In this document: positions 37,325-47,900 of the stretch, piece by piece
Layout: every line of letters begins with the position of its first letter
How positions within the stretch are numbered: the stretch's first letter is position 1
Assembly (NCBI RefSeq): GCF_024585285.1
Contig: NZ_CP040755.1
Location: forward strand, 4,340,001 to 4,404,000
Length of the DNA: 64,000 nucleotides
Reading direction: 5' to 3'
Origin: Colwellia sp. M166
GTDB taxonomy: Bacteria; Pseudomonadota; Gammaproteobacteria; Enterobacterales; Alteromonadaceae
The notes under the pieces: generated by a model
Databases searched by the model: none
What the model saw: only the letters and a program-made list of their open reading frames with translations
Told to the model about the DNA's origin: nothing
Translations under genes and position numbers: made by a program

Positions 37325-39011
37325 GATCCCGCCATTTTTACCTTTTTTCATTGGTGCATTACTTTTATTATTAACTCGCGGTATGTTGCGAAGTGCAATA
37401 ATGATCGCAATACCTATTCTCAGTGGAATACACTTATGGATGGTCCCAGAAGGAATTCACTTACAGTTTGCTTTTCTTGATTATCAATTAACGCCTTACC
37501 GCGTAGATAAGTTGAGCATAATGTTTGGCTATGTTTTTCACATTGCCGCACTCATTGGCATTATTTATTCGTTGCACCTTCGCGATACTATGCAACAAGT
37601 GGCAGCAATGTTATATGCAGGAAGTGCTTTAGGTGCTGTGTTTGCCGGTGATTTGTTAACCTTATTCATCTTCTGGGAGTTACTAGCATTCACTTCGGTA
37701 TTTCTGATTTTGGCTCGCAGAACTCAGCGTGCCCATGATGCAGCTATGCGATATCTTATTATTCAAGTGCTCTCCGGTGTTATATTGCTTGCGGGAACGC
37801 TTTTTTATGCCTATGAAAATAATAGCTTAGCGTTTAGATATATTGGCTTAGATAGCATTGCTGGATGGCTTATCTTGATAGCTTTCGGTATAAAATGTGC
37901 GTTTCCTTTTGCTCATAATTGGTTAACAGATTCATACCCAGAAGCGACCGTAACAGGTACGGTATTTCTTAGTGCTTTTACCACCAAAGTAGCCGTGTAT
38001 GCGTTGGCACGTGCTTTCCCTGGTGCTGAAATCTTAGTATATATTGGCGCAGCTATGACCTGTTTCCCCATATTTTTCGCGGTGATTGAAAATGATTTAC
38101 GTCGTGTATTGGCGTACAGCTTAATCAATCAAGTAGGATTTATGGTTGTTGGTATAGGCATAGGTACAGCACTTGCTATTAATGGCGCGGTATCTCACGC
38201 TTTTAATGACGTTATTTTTAAAGGCTTGTTGTTTATGTCAATGGGGGCTGTATTGCATATGACAGGCCGGATAAATGGCTCTGATCTTGGTGGTTTATAT
38301 AAAACCATGCCTAAAACAACCATACTTTGTATTGTTGGTGCAGCGTCCATTTCCGCTTTTCCTCTTTTTAGTGGTTTCGTTAGTAAATCAATGGTGATGA
38401 CAGCTGCGCTTGAAGAAGGTTATGACTGGATCTGGCTTATGTTATTGTTCGCTTCGGCAGGGGTATTCCATCACGCAGGTATAAAAATACCATACTTTGC
38501 CTTTTTTGCTCATGACTCAGGCATCAGGGCAAATGATCCACCTAACAATATGTTATTAGCAATGACAATTGCTGCCATGCTTTGTATTGCTATTGGTATT
38601 TACCCACAAGCACTATATTCATTGCTACCTTATGACACTGGTTACAATCCATACGATGCAACCCATGTGTTAGCACAAACTCAGCTATTATTCTTTTCAG
38701 CATTGGCTTTTGTTTGGCTTAACCTTAAAGGCATGTATCCACCAGAGTTACGTTCAACCCACTTAGATTTTGATTGGATTTATCGTCGAGCAATACCAAA
38801 CGTATTACAACAAATGTTTAGTGTTATTTGGAAAGCTGATCGTACATTACGAGATGGCTTGAAATTAAGGTTTAATATCTACTTAGGTTATTTTGCTGGA
38901 AAAAATGATCGTTTGAGCATATTACTCTCACGAAACTATCCTATTGGTAGTATGGCTATGTGGGTTGCCGTAGTTTTAGCTGTATATTTATTACTTAGTT
39001 TTATTGAATAA
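37311..39011 (+). CDS. Mrp-type antiporter NuoL/M-like subunit, third copy
   Basis: 566 residues, the largest of the three. The proton_antipo_M core has TLFIFWELLAFTSVFLIL (glutamate helix), FGIKCAFPFAHNWLTDSYPEA (lysine helix), RRVLAYSLINQVGFM and SHAFNDVIFKGLLFMSMGA. After about residue 475 comes a charged amphipathic segment (HLDFDWIYRRAIPNVLQQMF onward) and a last helix at the end, recalling the lateral-arm extension of NuoL-type subunits. AAAGGAG supports ATG 37311. It ends the operon. Confidence 0.9.
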   Translation: MWMTEIPPFLPFFIGALLLLLTRGMLRSAIMIAIPILSGIHLWMVPEGIHLQFAFLDYQLTPYRVDKLSIMFGYVFHIAALIGIIYSLHLRDTMQQVAAMLYAGSALGAVFAGDLLTLFIFWELLAFTSVFLILARRTQRAHDAAMRYLIIQVLSGVILLAGTLFYAYENNSLAFRYIGLDSIAGWLILIAFGIKCAFPFAHNWLTDSYPEATVTGTVFLSAFTTKVAVYALARAFPGAEILVYIGAAMTCFPIFFAVIENDLRRVLAYSLINQVGFMVVGIGIGTALAINGAVSHAFNDVIFKGLLFMSMGAVLHMTGRINGSDLGGLYKTMPKTTILCIVGAASISAFPLFSGFVSKSMVMTAALEEGYDWIWLMLLFASAGVFHHAGIKIPYFAFFAHDSGIRANDPPNNMLLAMTIAAMLCIAIGIYPQALYSLLPYDTGYNPYDATHVLAQTQLLFFSALAFVWLNLKGMYPPELRSTHLDFDWIYRRAIPNVLQQMFSVIWKADRTLRDGLKLRFNIYLGYFAGKNDRLSILLSRNYPIGSMAMWVAVVLAVYLLLSFIE

Positions 39012-39131
39012 CAGTTACATCTTCGAATAAATTGGATTTAAAAAGACTAAAGATAATGACGAAAGTAATAAGCTCTGCTTAAAATGTAAACCTTGCTTTT
39101 TATAATTTATTTATATGCTTATGTACTATTT

Positions 39132-40013
39132 TCAGGTTGATTTAAATGGCGTATGAATAATAGCTAAATTTAACGACCTATTAGGTATTTGTTTTTCTAC
39201 AAATCGACGGTTGAAGCGATAACAGAACTCATCAAGGTATTCTTGTAAGAATTTTCTAGTCACAGCATGAAATGTCCTTAGCAAGAATGCTTTTAAATTA
39301 CCTATCGCTATATAAAACCAAGGTAGCCATTCATCTACTTTATTACTTGGGGCTACTTTCGGTTCATGCTGCTGAGTTTTATTAATGATGTTCAAGCCCC
39401 TAAAGGCATCAGTTCTCACATGCTGCCCTGTAAGTAAGTGGTGCTTTACAAAGTCATCAACAGTATTGAAATTTACTGCATGAACTGCTTTCATCGCAAT
39501 AAATTTGGCCTTTTTTGACGGTTTTTACAGCAATTATTACTGGGGTTTTACCTTGCGCACCTCGTCCTCTTTTTCCTTTATGTTTTCCACCAACCAAAGC
39601 ATCATCTAACTCTATTGTCCCAGATAAACGATATCGACTGTCTCTATGCCCCATTGCTGCACTGACTTTAGTTAAAATAAGCCGAGCTGTTCTCCAATTA
39701 ACTTCAATGAGTTTGCTCAATCTTAACGCTGAGATACTTCCTTTATCTGAGCCGATAAAATACAAAGCCCAAAATCACTTGAGAAGCGGTAAATTACTAC
39801 TATGAAATAAAGTACCTGAGGTGATGGATATTTTTTATGACAATGTTCACATTCTGTTAGCTGACGACAATGTAGTTCTGTTCCTTTATTGTGAGTACAA
39901 CGAGGACAAACAAAACTATTTGGCCACTTCAACTTTTTAAGATAATTAAGACAATCTTGCTCCGTATTGAATTGTTGTTACCATGTCAAAAAACTAGCGT
40001 CTGGAATGTTCAT
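39132..40013 (-). pseudogene. Decayed IS1595-family transposase
   Basis: Reading from ATG 40013 the product starts NIPDASFLTW, hits a stop, continues to a zinc-ribbon (FVCPRCTHNK, CEHCHKK), then changes frame to ISITSGTLFHSSNLPLLK, a second stop and FWALYFIGSDKGSISALRL. The catalytic part GTIELDDALVGGKHKGKRGRGAQGK is intact, then a further frame change near 39500-39520 leads to the C-terminus with YIAIGNLKAFLLRTFHAV and EFCYRFNRRF. At least two stops and two frameshifts make it inactive. Terminal repeats were not identified. Confidence 0.85.
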
Positions 40014-40200
40014 AGGATTTGCTCACAAAGCAGGCTGTTTCTACTTTAAGTTTAGTCCATACCTGATAATTATGCAGAAGCATGTCAGCTTTAAGATTTG
40101 AAAATTGACGTTTGATATTTTGAGCCATCTTATTCCGCGTTGCGCAAAAATTGATCGTTGGTAACTCAAAAGTGTATGACCGCGATGTTGAATTTTGGGA

Positions 40201-40243
40201 CGGTCAGGTTAGATTGAACTCTTTTAATCAAAACCTCTGACCG
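40201..40243 (-). terminator. Possible hairpin after the acetyltransferase gene
   Basis: CGGTCA..GGTT (40201-40210) can pair with AACC..TGACCG (40232-40243) with a 2-nt bulge. It lies 23 bases past the end of the minus-strand acetyltransferase gene. No T tract, so weak. Confidence 0.3.
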
Positions 40244-40265
40244 ATTTTGAGCTACTGCATATGAA

Positions 40266-40721
40266 TTAAATATTACGGGTCATAAATTTACTATTGGCGT
40301 CTAGCTGGTAATCGCCGAACGGTCCGCAGTAGTCAAAATCATATTTTTTATAAAGCTGCCTAGCGGGTTGGAAAAAGTCCATAGAACCAGTTTCCAAACT
40401 TATTTTCTGGTAATGACGTTGTTTGGCTATCGCTAATATGTGTTGCATTAACTTTGAAGCGACGCCAAGTTTGCGTGCATTTGAGGCTGTTCTCATGGAT
40501 TTAAGTTCGACATGGTTTATATCAAGTTCTCGTAGTGCCACACAACCTAATAATTCATCGTTTTTCCAACAGCTATAAAAGGTGATAGCTGGACTTTTTA
40601 GCGCTTTTATATCAAGGGCATGAACGCTTTCTGCAGGCGATGTTGCATACATATCGGCTAAATGTTCTTCTAATAATGAGATCACTTCACCGCTAGTTAA
40701 ATCATCAATTTTTATTTCCAT
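40266..40721 (-). CDS. GNAT-family N-acetyltransferase
   Basis: An acetyl-CoA-dependent acetyltransferase. The acetyl-CoA-binding motif appears as RTASNARKLGVASKLMQHIL, preceded by the strand LGCVALRELDINHVELKSM and followed by ISLETGSMDFFQPARQLYKKYDFDYCGPFGDY, a pattern seen in YjdJ/PA4866-type proteins. I start at ATG 40721 (MEIKIDDLTSGEVISLLEEH), where family homology begins, giving 151 residues. Longer in-frame starts at 40754 and 40811 exist; the last would overlap the crotonase gene. The substrate is unknown. Probably co-transcribed with that gene. Confidence 0.85.
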   Translation of the reverse strand: MEIKIDDLTSGEVISLLEEHLADMYATSPAESVHALDIKALKSPAITFYSCWKNDELLGCVALRELDINHVELKSMRTASNARKLGVASKLMQHILAIAKQRHYQKISLETGSMDFFQPARQLYKKYDFDYCGPFGDYQLDANSKFMTRNI

Positions 40722-40770
40722 CTTGCTACAAGCTGCCTTGATATTTTTCCCCATTATTAATCTTTTGAGC

Positions 40771-41580
40771 TTACCATTTTTTTCGAGGTAAAAATGTTTT
40801 GTGCTGTTCAATATCGTGCGTTTGATTATAAACCTTGCGCTGCATGTTTTTGCCCATCATGACTTTAATTTGATAGTAAGATTCGCGAAATAAAGCCCAA
40901 CCCTTACTGCCTTGCCAACTTTTGTTATAAAGTTTTTTATTCGCAGCGATTGCATCCGGTGATTGGCTAAGTAAGGATTCAGCGAAGGCTTGTGCATCGG
41001 CCAAAGGTGTTGCTGTTATTTCTGTCACTAAGTTTAGTGCTAGCGCTTGTTGGCCAGTAAACATTTCAGCTGTCATCGCCAGTCTTTTTGCTTGATCGAT
41101 TGCGATTAGGTCACGCAGGGCAATGGTGCCACCCATATCGGGTATTAAGCCCCATTTACCTTCTAATATAGAGAGCGAGCTGTCAGGTGTGGCAAATCTA
41201 AAGTCAGCACCTAACGCAATTTGTAAACCACCGCCCCAACAGCGACCATGAATGGCACAAATTACCGGTACAGGAATATTTTGCCAACCAGTAGAAACTA
41301 CCTGTGCCAAATTGGCTTGCCAGGGTAAAGCCTTAAACAGCAGTTTAACCATACTTGTTGGCGATTTCATGATTGACTTTACATCTAAGCCTGAACAAAA
41401 ATCATCGCCATTACCTGAAACAATAACGGCTCGAATATCGCGATTTTTACCTAATTTTTTTATGGTATTACGAATAGCGATAAACATCGGCATATCTAAG
41501 GCATTAAGCTTGTCAGCACGATTAAGTTTAACGTGGGCTATACTGTTAATGATCTTTACAGTTACTCGTTGCTCAGTCAT
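40771..41580 (-). CDS. Crotonase/enoyl-CoA hydratase family protein
   Basis: 269 residues with the crotonase fold. The oxyanion-hole segments are visible: SGNGDDFCSGLDVKSIM and CAIHGRCWGGGLQIALGADFRFATP. LSILEGKWGLIPDMGGTIAL is the active-site region; the usual second catalytic glutamate position is occupied by Asp in PDMGG, as in enoyl-CoA isomerase-type members. Likely acts on an acyl-CoA; hydratase versus isomerase cannot be decided. Stands upstream of the acetyltransferase. Confidence 0.88.
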   Translation of the reverse strand: MTEQRVTVKIINSIAHVKLNRADKLNALDMPMFIAIRNTIKKLGKNRDIRAVIVSGNGDDFCSGLDVKSIMKSPTSMVKLLFKALPWQANLAQVVSTGWQNIPVPVICAIHGRCWGGGLQIALGADFRFATPDSSLSILEGKWGLIPDMGGTIALRDLIAIDQAKRLAMTAEMFTGQQALALNLVTEITATPLADAQAFAESLLSQSPDAIAANKKLYNKSWQGSKGWALFRESYYQIKVMMGKNMQRKVYNQTHDIEQHKTFLPRKKW

Positions 41581-41748
41581 GGGCGTCCTTGGCTTGTTAG
41601 CAAATATAATAATGGTATGACCAGTACCATAGCGAAAGCGTTTATCAATGTCTATATTCGGACGAGGTGAATACTTGTAAATGATGCTGATTTATCGCAC
41701 ATTACCGGTATATGTTTTTATACTAGAACTATTTATGGCGAGCTTATT

Positions 41749-42795
41749 ATGAATAATAAAGCACTATTAATAACAGTTTTGGCCTTAGCAAGTATGCAGC
41801 TATTTATGGTTAATGGCGTACAGGCCCAGCAAGAGCAGGCTTTTGCTATTGCCATACATGGTGGTGCTGGCACGATAGATAAAAGTAAAATGAGTAACGA
41901 AAAACGTTTAGCTTATGAAACTAAGCTCAAGCAGGCGCGCGATATAGGTTATCAGATGTTAGCCACTGGCGAATCTAGCCAAGCCGCGGTTGTTGCTGCT
42001 ATTCAAATATTGGAAGATTCACCATTGTTTAATGCCGGCAAAGGCGCTGTTTATACTTTTGATGGTGAGCATGAACTTGATGCGTCTATTATGAACGGTA
42101 AAACTTTGAACGCTGGTGCGGTCTCTGGTGTGAAAACCGTAAAAAGCCCGATAGCATTGGCTGAAAAGGTCATGGAAAAGTCTGTTCATGTCATGCTGAG
42201 CGGTACAGGTGCTGAAATATTTGCTAAACAACAAGGTTTAACATTGGTTGATAATCATTACTTTGATACCAATGTGAGGTATCAATCTTTGTTAAAAGCT
42301 AAAAAGCAGTTAGCCGAACAAGAAAAAGAGTTAAAAGACTTCCAAGCCGCCCATAAAACCCTGAGTAATGAATATAAATACGGCACGGTTGGTGCGGTAG
42401 CACTTGATAAGTCAGGTACGTTAACGGCCGGTACAAGTACCGGAGGTATGACAGCGAAACGTTTTGGTCGAGTGGGCGATGCACCTATTATAGGCGCAGG
42501 TACTTATGCTAATAACGACAGTTGTGCTGTTTCAGCTACCGGGCATGGGGAATACTTTATTCGCTATCATGTTGCGGCAGACATTTGTGCACGTATGCAA
42601 TACCAAGGAATTAGTCTTGAAGAAGCGGCAAACGTGGTGATAAATGATGTTTTAGTTGCGGCCGGTGGCTCAGGCGGTATTATTGCTATTGATAGCGCTG
42701 GAAATATTACCATGCCATTCAATAGTTCGGGTATGTATCGTGCGAGTAAATCGTCAAATGGCGAAGAATTTGTTGGAATTTTTAAAGATGATTAG
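41749..42795 (+). CDS. Isoaspartyl peptidase/L-asparaginase, exported
   Basis: A 348-residue N-terminal-nucleophile hydrolase (type III asparaginase, IaaA-like), which cleaves itself to expose a catalytic threonine and hydrolyses beta-aspartyl dipeptides and asparagine. A signal peptide (residues 1-26, ending VQAQ) indicates export. Early block IAIHGGAGTID and LNAGKGAVYTFDG-type FNAGKGAV are typical. The autoproteolytic site is YGTVGAVALD, with nucleophile Thr213, followed by TSTGGMTAKRFGRVGDAPIIGAGTYA. Complete length. The next gene follows almost directly. Confidence 0.93.
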   Translation: MNNKALLITVLALASMQLFMVNGVQAQQEQAFAIAIHGGAGTIDKSKMSNEKRLAYETKLKQARDIGYQMLATGESSQAAVVAAIQILEDSPLFNAGKGAVYTFDGEHELDASIMNGKTLNAGAVSGVKTVKSPIALAEKVMEKSVHVMLSGTGAEIFAKQQGLTLVDNHYFDTNVRYQSLLKAKKQLAEQEKELKDFQAAHKTLSNEYKYGTVGAVALDKSGTLTAGTSTGGMTAKRFGRVGDAPIIGAGTYANNDSCAVSATGHGEYFIRYHVAADICARMQYQGISLEEAANVVINDVLVAAGGSGGIIAIDSAGNITMPFNSSGMYRASKSSNGEEFVGIFKDD

Positions 42796-42799
42796 AGAT

Positions 42800-43333
42800 A
42801 TGACGATTTTAAAAAATAGCATGACTGCAAAAAAATCAGTAAAAAATATCAATGTACCCAAAAGTAAACTTTGTCTTAGTTTGATTGCTTTGATAACGCT
42901 TGCCGGTTGTTCGGATGATGTCGGTAAAGTAAGTTTAGGCTTATTTACCACTAAAGATGTGGTGATAAAAGCCAACCAAGACCCTATTATAACCGGCGTT
43001 ACTTGCCATATTAGCCATGTCGAGGCCGATTTAGACTTTTCTGACCCGTCTGATATGAGTATTGCTTGTCGACAAACCGGTGAAATAACCGCTGAAGCTT
43101 TAGCAAAAATTGATCGTTCAAAAAATGGCGAAGTGGTTTTTAAAGAATCTAAAAGTATTTTATTTAAGAGCTTAAAAGTCAGACGCATTTATGACGCTGA
43201 ACATAAAACCCTTATTTACCTGTCTTATTCAACGAAAGAGTCATCAGGAAGCCATCACCATTCAATATCAACAGTGCCTTTGTATAACACTAAGGCTTGG
43301 CAATGGGCATTGGCGCAAAATACTAAAAATTAA
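42800..43333 (+). CDS. CreA-family lipoprotein
   Basis: About 177 residues. A hydrophobic segment ends in LITLAGCSDD, a standard lipobox with the cysteine at about residue 40, so it is a predicted lipoprotein. The mature part matches the CreA family (DUF with ITGVTCHISHVEADL, SIACRQTGEI, GEVVFKESKSILFKSLKVRRIYD, LIYLSYSTK), whose role is unknown. I take ATG 42800, just after the asparaginase stop; the frame is open further upstream (42656) but that part overlaps the previous gene. Co-transcription is likely. Confidence 0.8.
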   Translation: MTILKNSMTAKKSVKNINVPKSKLCLSLIALITLAGCSDDVGKVSLGLFTTKDVVIKANQDPIITGVTCHISHVEADLDFSDPSDMSIACRQTGEITAEALAKIDRSKNGEVVFKESKSILFKSLKVRRIYDAEHKTLIYLSYSTKESSGSHHHSISTVPLYNTKAWQWALAQNTKN

Positions 43334-43433
43334 CCTTTTATTAGCCTTGGTTGCGGTTGTTATGTTTTTTAACTTATAAAGCAACAAAATATAAGCCAAA
43401 CAAGCGCTAATTGTTTTAGAAGTTGTAGAAATT

Positions 43434-44216
43434 ATGTTGGCAAAACTGTTTAGCCCAAAAGAAATTATTGACGAAAATACTCAAAATTGGATCCTTGATA
43501 CCTTTGCATGGGCGATTGAAAATTTTGATATTAACGTCTTAAAAAATGACGCCCGTTTGATCTTACCCACTAATGAGTTTTATCCTGGTACCGTGTCGAG
43601 TATTGATGAAATGGCGCGAGCGATATTTGTTAACACTAAAAACTATGCTGGTATGCAAAAATGGCCGATTGAACTAATATCAACCGTGCCGACATCCACC
43701 ACGACTATTGAAGACTTAGTTTTAGGAGCTACGATTCGTGGAGACCATGCCGAAGTTTCACTTAGCCCAGATAATTCTCCTCTAATGTTAGGCTTTACAC
43801 CTAAACAAGTAAATCAACCGCAAGACTTTATTGCCGCTATTACTCAAGCACTTGCGGGGATTTTAGTGACCTCAAACAAAGTATTACCGCCTGGTGGCCA
43901 AGCGTATTTGCCACAAGCGATAGATCTTGTGGCTTGTTTTATGGGCTTTGGGGTTATTTTTGCCAATACGGCCTATCAGTTCAGAGGCGGTTGTGGCTCT
44001 TGTAATAATGCCAGTTTAAATCGTCAAGCGGCCTTAACAGAGCCGGAAACTTTATATACCTTAGCGCTTTTTTGTCTATTAAAAAAACAAGCGATGAAAA
44101 CAGTTAAAGGGCATTTAAAGTCACATTTAAGAAAAGATTTCGCCAGCGCTTACAAAAGTATTGAACAGTCGCTTTCATCAAGTACGCAACCGGCATTATT
44201 AGCCTTGGTAAGTTAA
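43434..44216 (+). CDS. Conserved protein of unknown function
   Basis: A 260-residue soluble protein that I do not recognise. There is no signal peptide and no clear membrane helix; a hydrophobic stretch (about 165-185, IDLVACFMGFGVIFANTAYQF) leads into the cysteine motif RGGCGSCNNASLNRQAALTEPE, which could bind a metal or form a disulfide. The early part (LDTFAWAIENFDINVLKND, LPTNEFYPG) looks like a conserved globular domain. Base composition matches its neighbours. It lies alone between the CreA-like gene and a CBS protein. Confidence 0.7.
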   Translation: MLAKLFSPKEIIDENTQNWILDTFAWAIENFDINVLKNDARLILPTNEFYPGTVSSIDEMARAIFVNTKNYAGMQKWPIELISTVPTSTTTIEDLVLGATIRGDHAEVSLSPDNSPLMLGFTPKQVNQPQDFIAAITQALAGILVTSNKVLPPGGQAYLPQAIDLVACFMGFGVIFANTAYQFRGGCGSCNNASLNRQAALTEPETLYTLALFCLLKKQAMKTVKGHLKSHLRKDFASAYKSIEQSLSSSTQPALLALVS

Positions 44217-44350
44217 CTAGCAGTTAAAATAAAAAAATTGATAAATTTTTTCTAAATGGATGATTTATTTGCAAATGCGTCTACAGTTAATGATATACAC
44301 ACAAATTAGATTATTTGTGGTTTGGTTATTTTAATTTTTAGGGAATTTCT

Positions 44351-44764
44351 ATGGAATCATTACTAGTCAAAGAATATATGAACCATTATCCAGTCACTTT
44401 TACGCCAGAGATGGTGATAGAAGAAGCGGCGTTACGATTTTTAAAAACCAAGCAAATTGGTGGGCCTGTCATTGATAAAAATAATCACTTAATAGGCTTT
44501 TTATCAGAAAGTGATGTTTTAGCTAAAATGATTGAGACCATTTACTATAACGAACATATTGCTGATGTTGCCGATTTAATGCGCAAAGATGTTTTAACGG
44601 TAAAACCCTATGACAGCGTGATAGAGCTGGGCCAGCAAATGTTGAAAAATAAACCTAAGGTATATCCGGTGGTGGATGATAGAGAACATTTAGTTGGTAC
44701 TATATCTCGAAACGATGTCCTTCGAGCCATCGATTTACATCTACGTTCAAGTTATAAAAGTTAA
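44351..44764 (+). CDS. Tandem CBS-domain protein
   Basis: 137 residues consisting only of two CBS domains (about 1-65 and 70-135), a Bateman module that usually binds adenine nucleotides. First repeat: MNHYPVTFTPEMVIEEAALRFL, GPVIDKNNHLIGFLSESDVL; second: MRKDVLTVKPYDSVIELGQQM, YPVVDDREHLVGTISRNDVLRAI. Nothing else is fused, so it probably regulates another protein. AGGGAA precedes the ATG. Confidence 0.92.
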   Translation: MESLLVKEYMNHYPVTFTPEMVIEEAALRFLKTKQIGGPVIDKNNHLIGFLSESDVLAKMIETIYYNEHIADVADLMRKDVLTVKPYDSVIELGQQMLKNKPKVYPVVDDREHLVGTISRNDVLRAIDLHLRSSYKS

Positions 44765-44926
44765 TGCCTGTGCCGAACAAATGCCAACAGCTATTATTAT
44801 ACTAATTTAAATTTGATATATTTGCAGAATAAATAATAGTAAAAGGATGCCCGTGATAAGAATACGTATTCATTTGCTATTATTTACCTGTTAAACTGCA
44901 TTTTTGTTATCTGTTTTGAGTCTGTT

Positions 44927-47900
44927 TTGTCCACTGTTATTCCCGCTAATTCTACTACTGAAATAAACAACGAATCATCTTCGGAAAAAATAACCGTAAA
45001 GTCACTTTTTGATGCTTTACATCAGGTTAAATTATCCGACAAAGCCCGTATTAGAAAGCGCTTATTGAGCGTGAAAAAAATAACGCATGTCGATAAGCAG
45101 CACAAAGCCTTACAACAAATTGCTGTCTCGATTGAGCAATCAATAGCAAATAAGCAAGTTCGCATCGCTAATTTACCTAAGGTGAGTTATCCCGAAGGCC
45201 TACCGGTTTCTCAAAATGTTGATGTTATCGCTAAGGCTATCGCTGAAAATCAAGTGGTGATCATTGCCGGGGAAACGGGCTCAGGTAAAACTACCCAAAT
45301 TCCAAAAATATGTTTACAGCTTGGTAGAGGCATTGACGGTATTATTGGTCATACGCAACCACGTCGTATCGCCGCGAGAACTGTGGCAAATCGTATTGCC
45401 GATGAACTTAATACTAAATTAGGTAACGCTGTTGGTTATAAGGTACGTTTTAACGACCAAGTAAGCGAACACAGTTATATCAAGTTAATGACTGATGGTA
45501 TTTTGCTTGCTGAAATGCAAAAAGATCGGCTATTGCGTCAATACGATACCTTAATTATCGATGAAGCCCATGAGCGCAGCTTAAATATTGATTTTATTTT
45601 GGGTTACTTACGTCAAATATTACCAAAACGTCCTGACTTAAAAATCATTATTACCTCAGCAACCATTGATCCTGAAAAGTTCGCTAAACATTTTGCTAGC
45701 GCAAACGGGGAACTAGCGCCGATTATTGAAGTTTCGGGTCGAACATTCCCAGTAGAAATGCGTTATCGTCCGCTGAACGAAATGAGTGACGAAAGTAATG
45801 GTGATGCCGATATTATTTCCGGCATTCTCAATGCGGTAGACGAACTGAGTTCCGATGGTCGCGGCGCAACAACGGATGGCGACATTCTGGTGTTTCTTAA
45901 CGGCGAACGAGAAATTCGCGATACCGCACGTGCTTTAGAAAAGGCAAATTTACGTCATACCAATGTTTTACCTTTATATTCGCGTTTAACCGTTGCCGAG
46001 CAAAATTTAATATTTAAGCCACATAGTGGTCGTAATATTGTTTTAGCGACCAACGTTGCTGAAACCAGTTTAACCGTGCCGGGCATTAAATATGTGATTG
46101 ACCCAGGTACTGCGCGAATATCTCGCTACAGTTACCGTACAAAAGTACAACGTTTACCGATAGAGCCTATTTCACAAGCCAGTGCCAATCAACGGGCGGG
46201 TCGTTGTGGCCGTGTATCTTCTGGTGTTTGTATTCGTTTATATTCTGAAGATGACTACCTAAATCGCCCTGAATTTACCGACCCTGAAATATTACGCACC
46301 AATTTAGCCACGGTTATATTGCAAATGTTGGCGTTAGATTTAGGTGAGATTGCAGACTTTCCTTTTGTACAGCCACCAGATAATCGCAATATCAATGACG
46401 GCGTTCGTTTACTCGAAGAGCTAGCGGCAATTGATGCCAACGCGAGCCATGTTAAGTTAACGCCCGTTGGTCGTTCATTATCGAAATTCCCGATAGATCC
46501 ACGTTTGGCTAAAATGATTTTAACGGCAGCAGACTTAGGCTGTATTGAACAAATATTTATTATTGTCAGCGCGCTAAGTATTCAAGACCCACGTGAGCGA
46601 CCACATGAAAAGCAACAAGCAGCAGATGAAAACCATGGCCGTTTCAAAAATAAGCAGTCAGACTTTGTTGGTTTACTTAAACTATGGAATTATGTTGAAG
46701 AACAGCAAAAGCTGTTAACCAATAATCAATTCCGTCGTTTGTGTCAGAAAGAGTTCTTATCCTATGTCCGAATTCGGGAATGGCAAGATATTTACAGTCA
46801 GTTGACGCATTCGTTACGGGAATTAAAAATCCCGATGAGCCGTATTGAGTTAGATTTATCTGAAGAAGCTGAAAAAAATCCCGTTAACGGTAATGTAGAT
46901 ATTGTCCATCAAGCAATATTATCGGGACTCTTGAGTCATTTAGGTCAACAAGATGAAAACCGAGAATATAAAGGCGCACGCGGCAGTAAGTTTTTTATCT
47001 TCCCTGGCTCAGCATTAGCTAAAAAAGCACCTAAATGGTTGATGGCAGCAGAGTTAGTGGAAACCAGTCGTTTATTTGCTCGCATGGCGGCAAAAATAGA
47101 CCCTTTATGGCTTGAACCATTGGCAGAGCATTTAGTTAAGCGTAGCTACAGCGAACCACATTGGGAAAAGAAACAAGGCGCTGTAATGGCGTTCGAACAA
47201 GTGACACTTTACGGTTTAATTATTGTCGGTAAGCGTAAAGTAAATTTTAATAAACTTGAACCTGATACTTGTCGTGAAATCTTTATTCGTGAAGCTTTGG
47301 TTAATGGTGATAGCACCATGAAAGAAGCCTTCTTAAAGGATAATCGTCAACTCGTTGATGAAATTGAGGCTCTAGAGCAAAAAGCTCGTCGCAAAGATTT
47401 TTTGATTGAAGAACAACAACTCGTCGACTTTTATACTGAAAAATTGCCGGAAAGCGCCATTTGTCAGCGCAGCTTTCTAGCTTGGTGGAAAACTGAAAAA
47501 CAAAGCAATGCTAAGTTATTAAACTTTACCAAAGCCTTTTTATTAAAAGAAACTGCGGTTAAGCTTTCAGTCAATGAGTATCCCGAAACTTGGCAGCAGG
47601 GCAGTTTAACCCTGCCGTTAAGTTATCATTTTAGCCCCGGTGATGAAGATGACGGTATCAGTGTTTTGATCCCCGTTGGTATATTGAACCAGGTTGAAAA
47701 TATCGGTTTTGACTGGTTAATTCCGGCCTTAAGACTTGAGCTGATCACCGCATTAATTAGAGGTTTACCTAAGTCGTTAAGACGTAATTTTGTGCCCGCA
47801 CCTAATTATGCTGAAGCTTGCGTTGCCGCAATCTCGGGTGCTGATAGCGCATTAACTGCTGCGCTTGAAAAGCAGTTATTAAGAATGACGGGTGTACGTT

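Noticed and set aside
42656..42799. N-terminal extension of the CreA-like frame into the asparaginase gene
   Set aside because: It overlaps a well-supported gene by 140 bases; the lipoprotein signal begins only after 42800.
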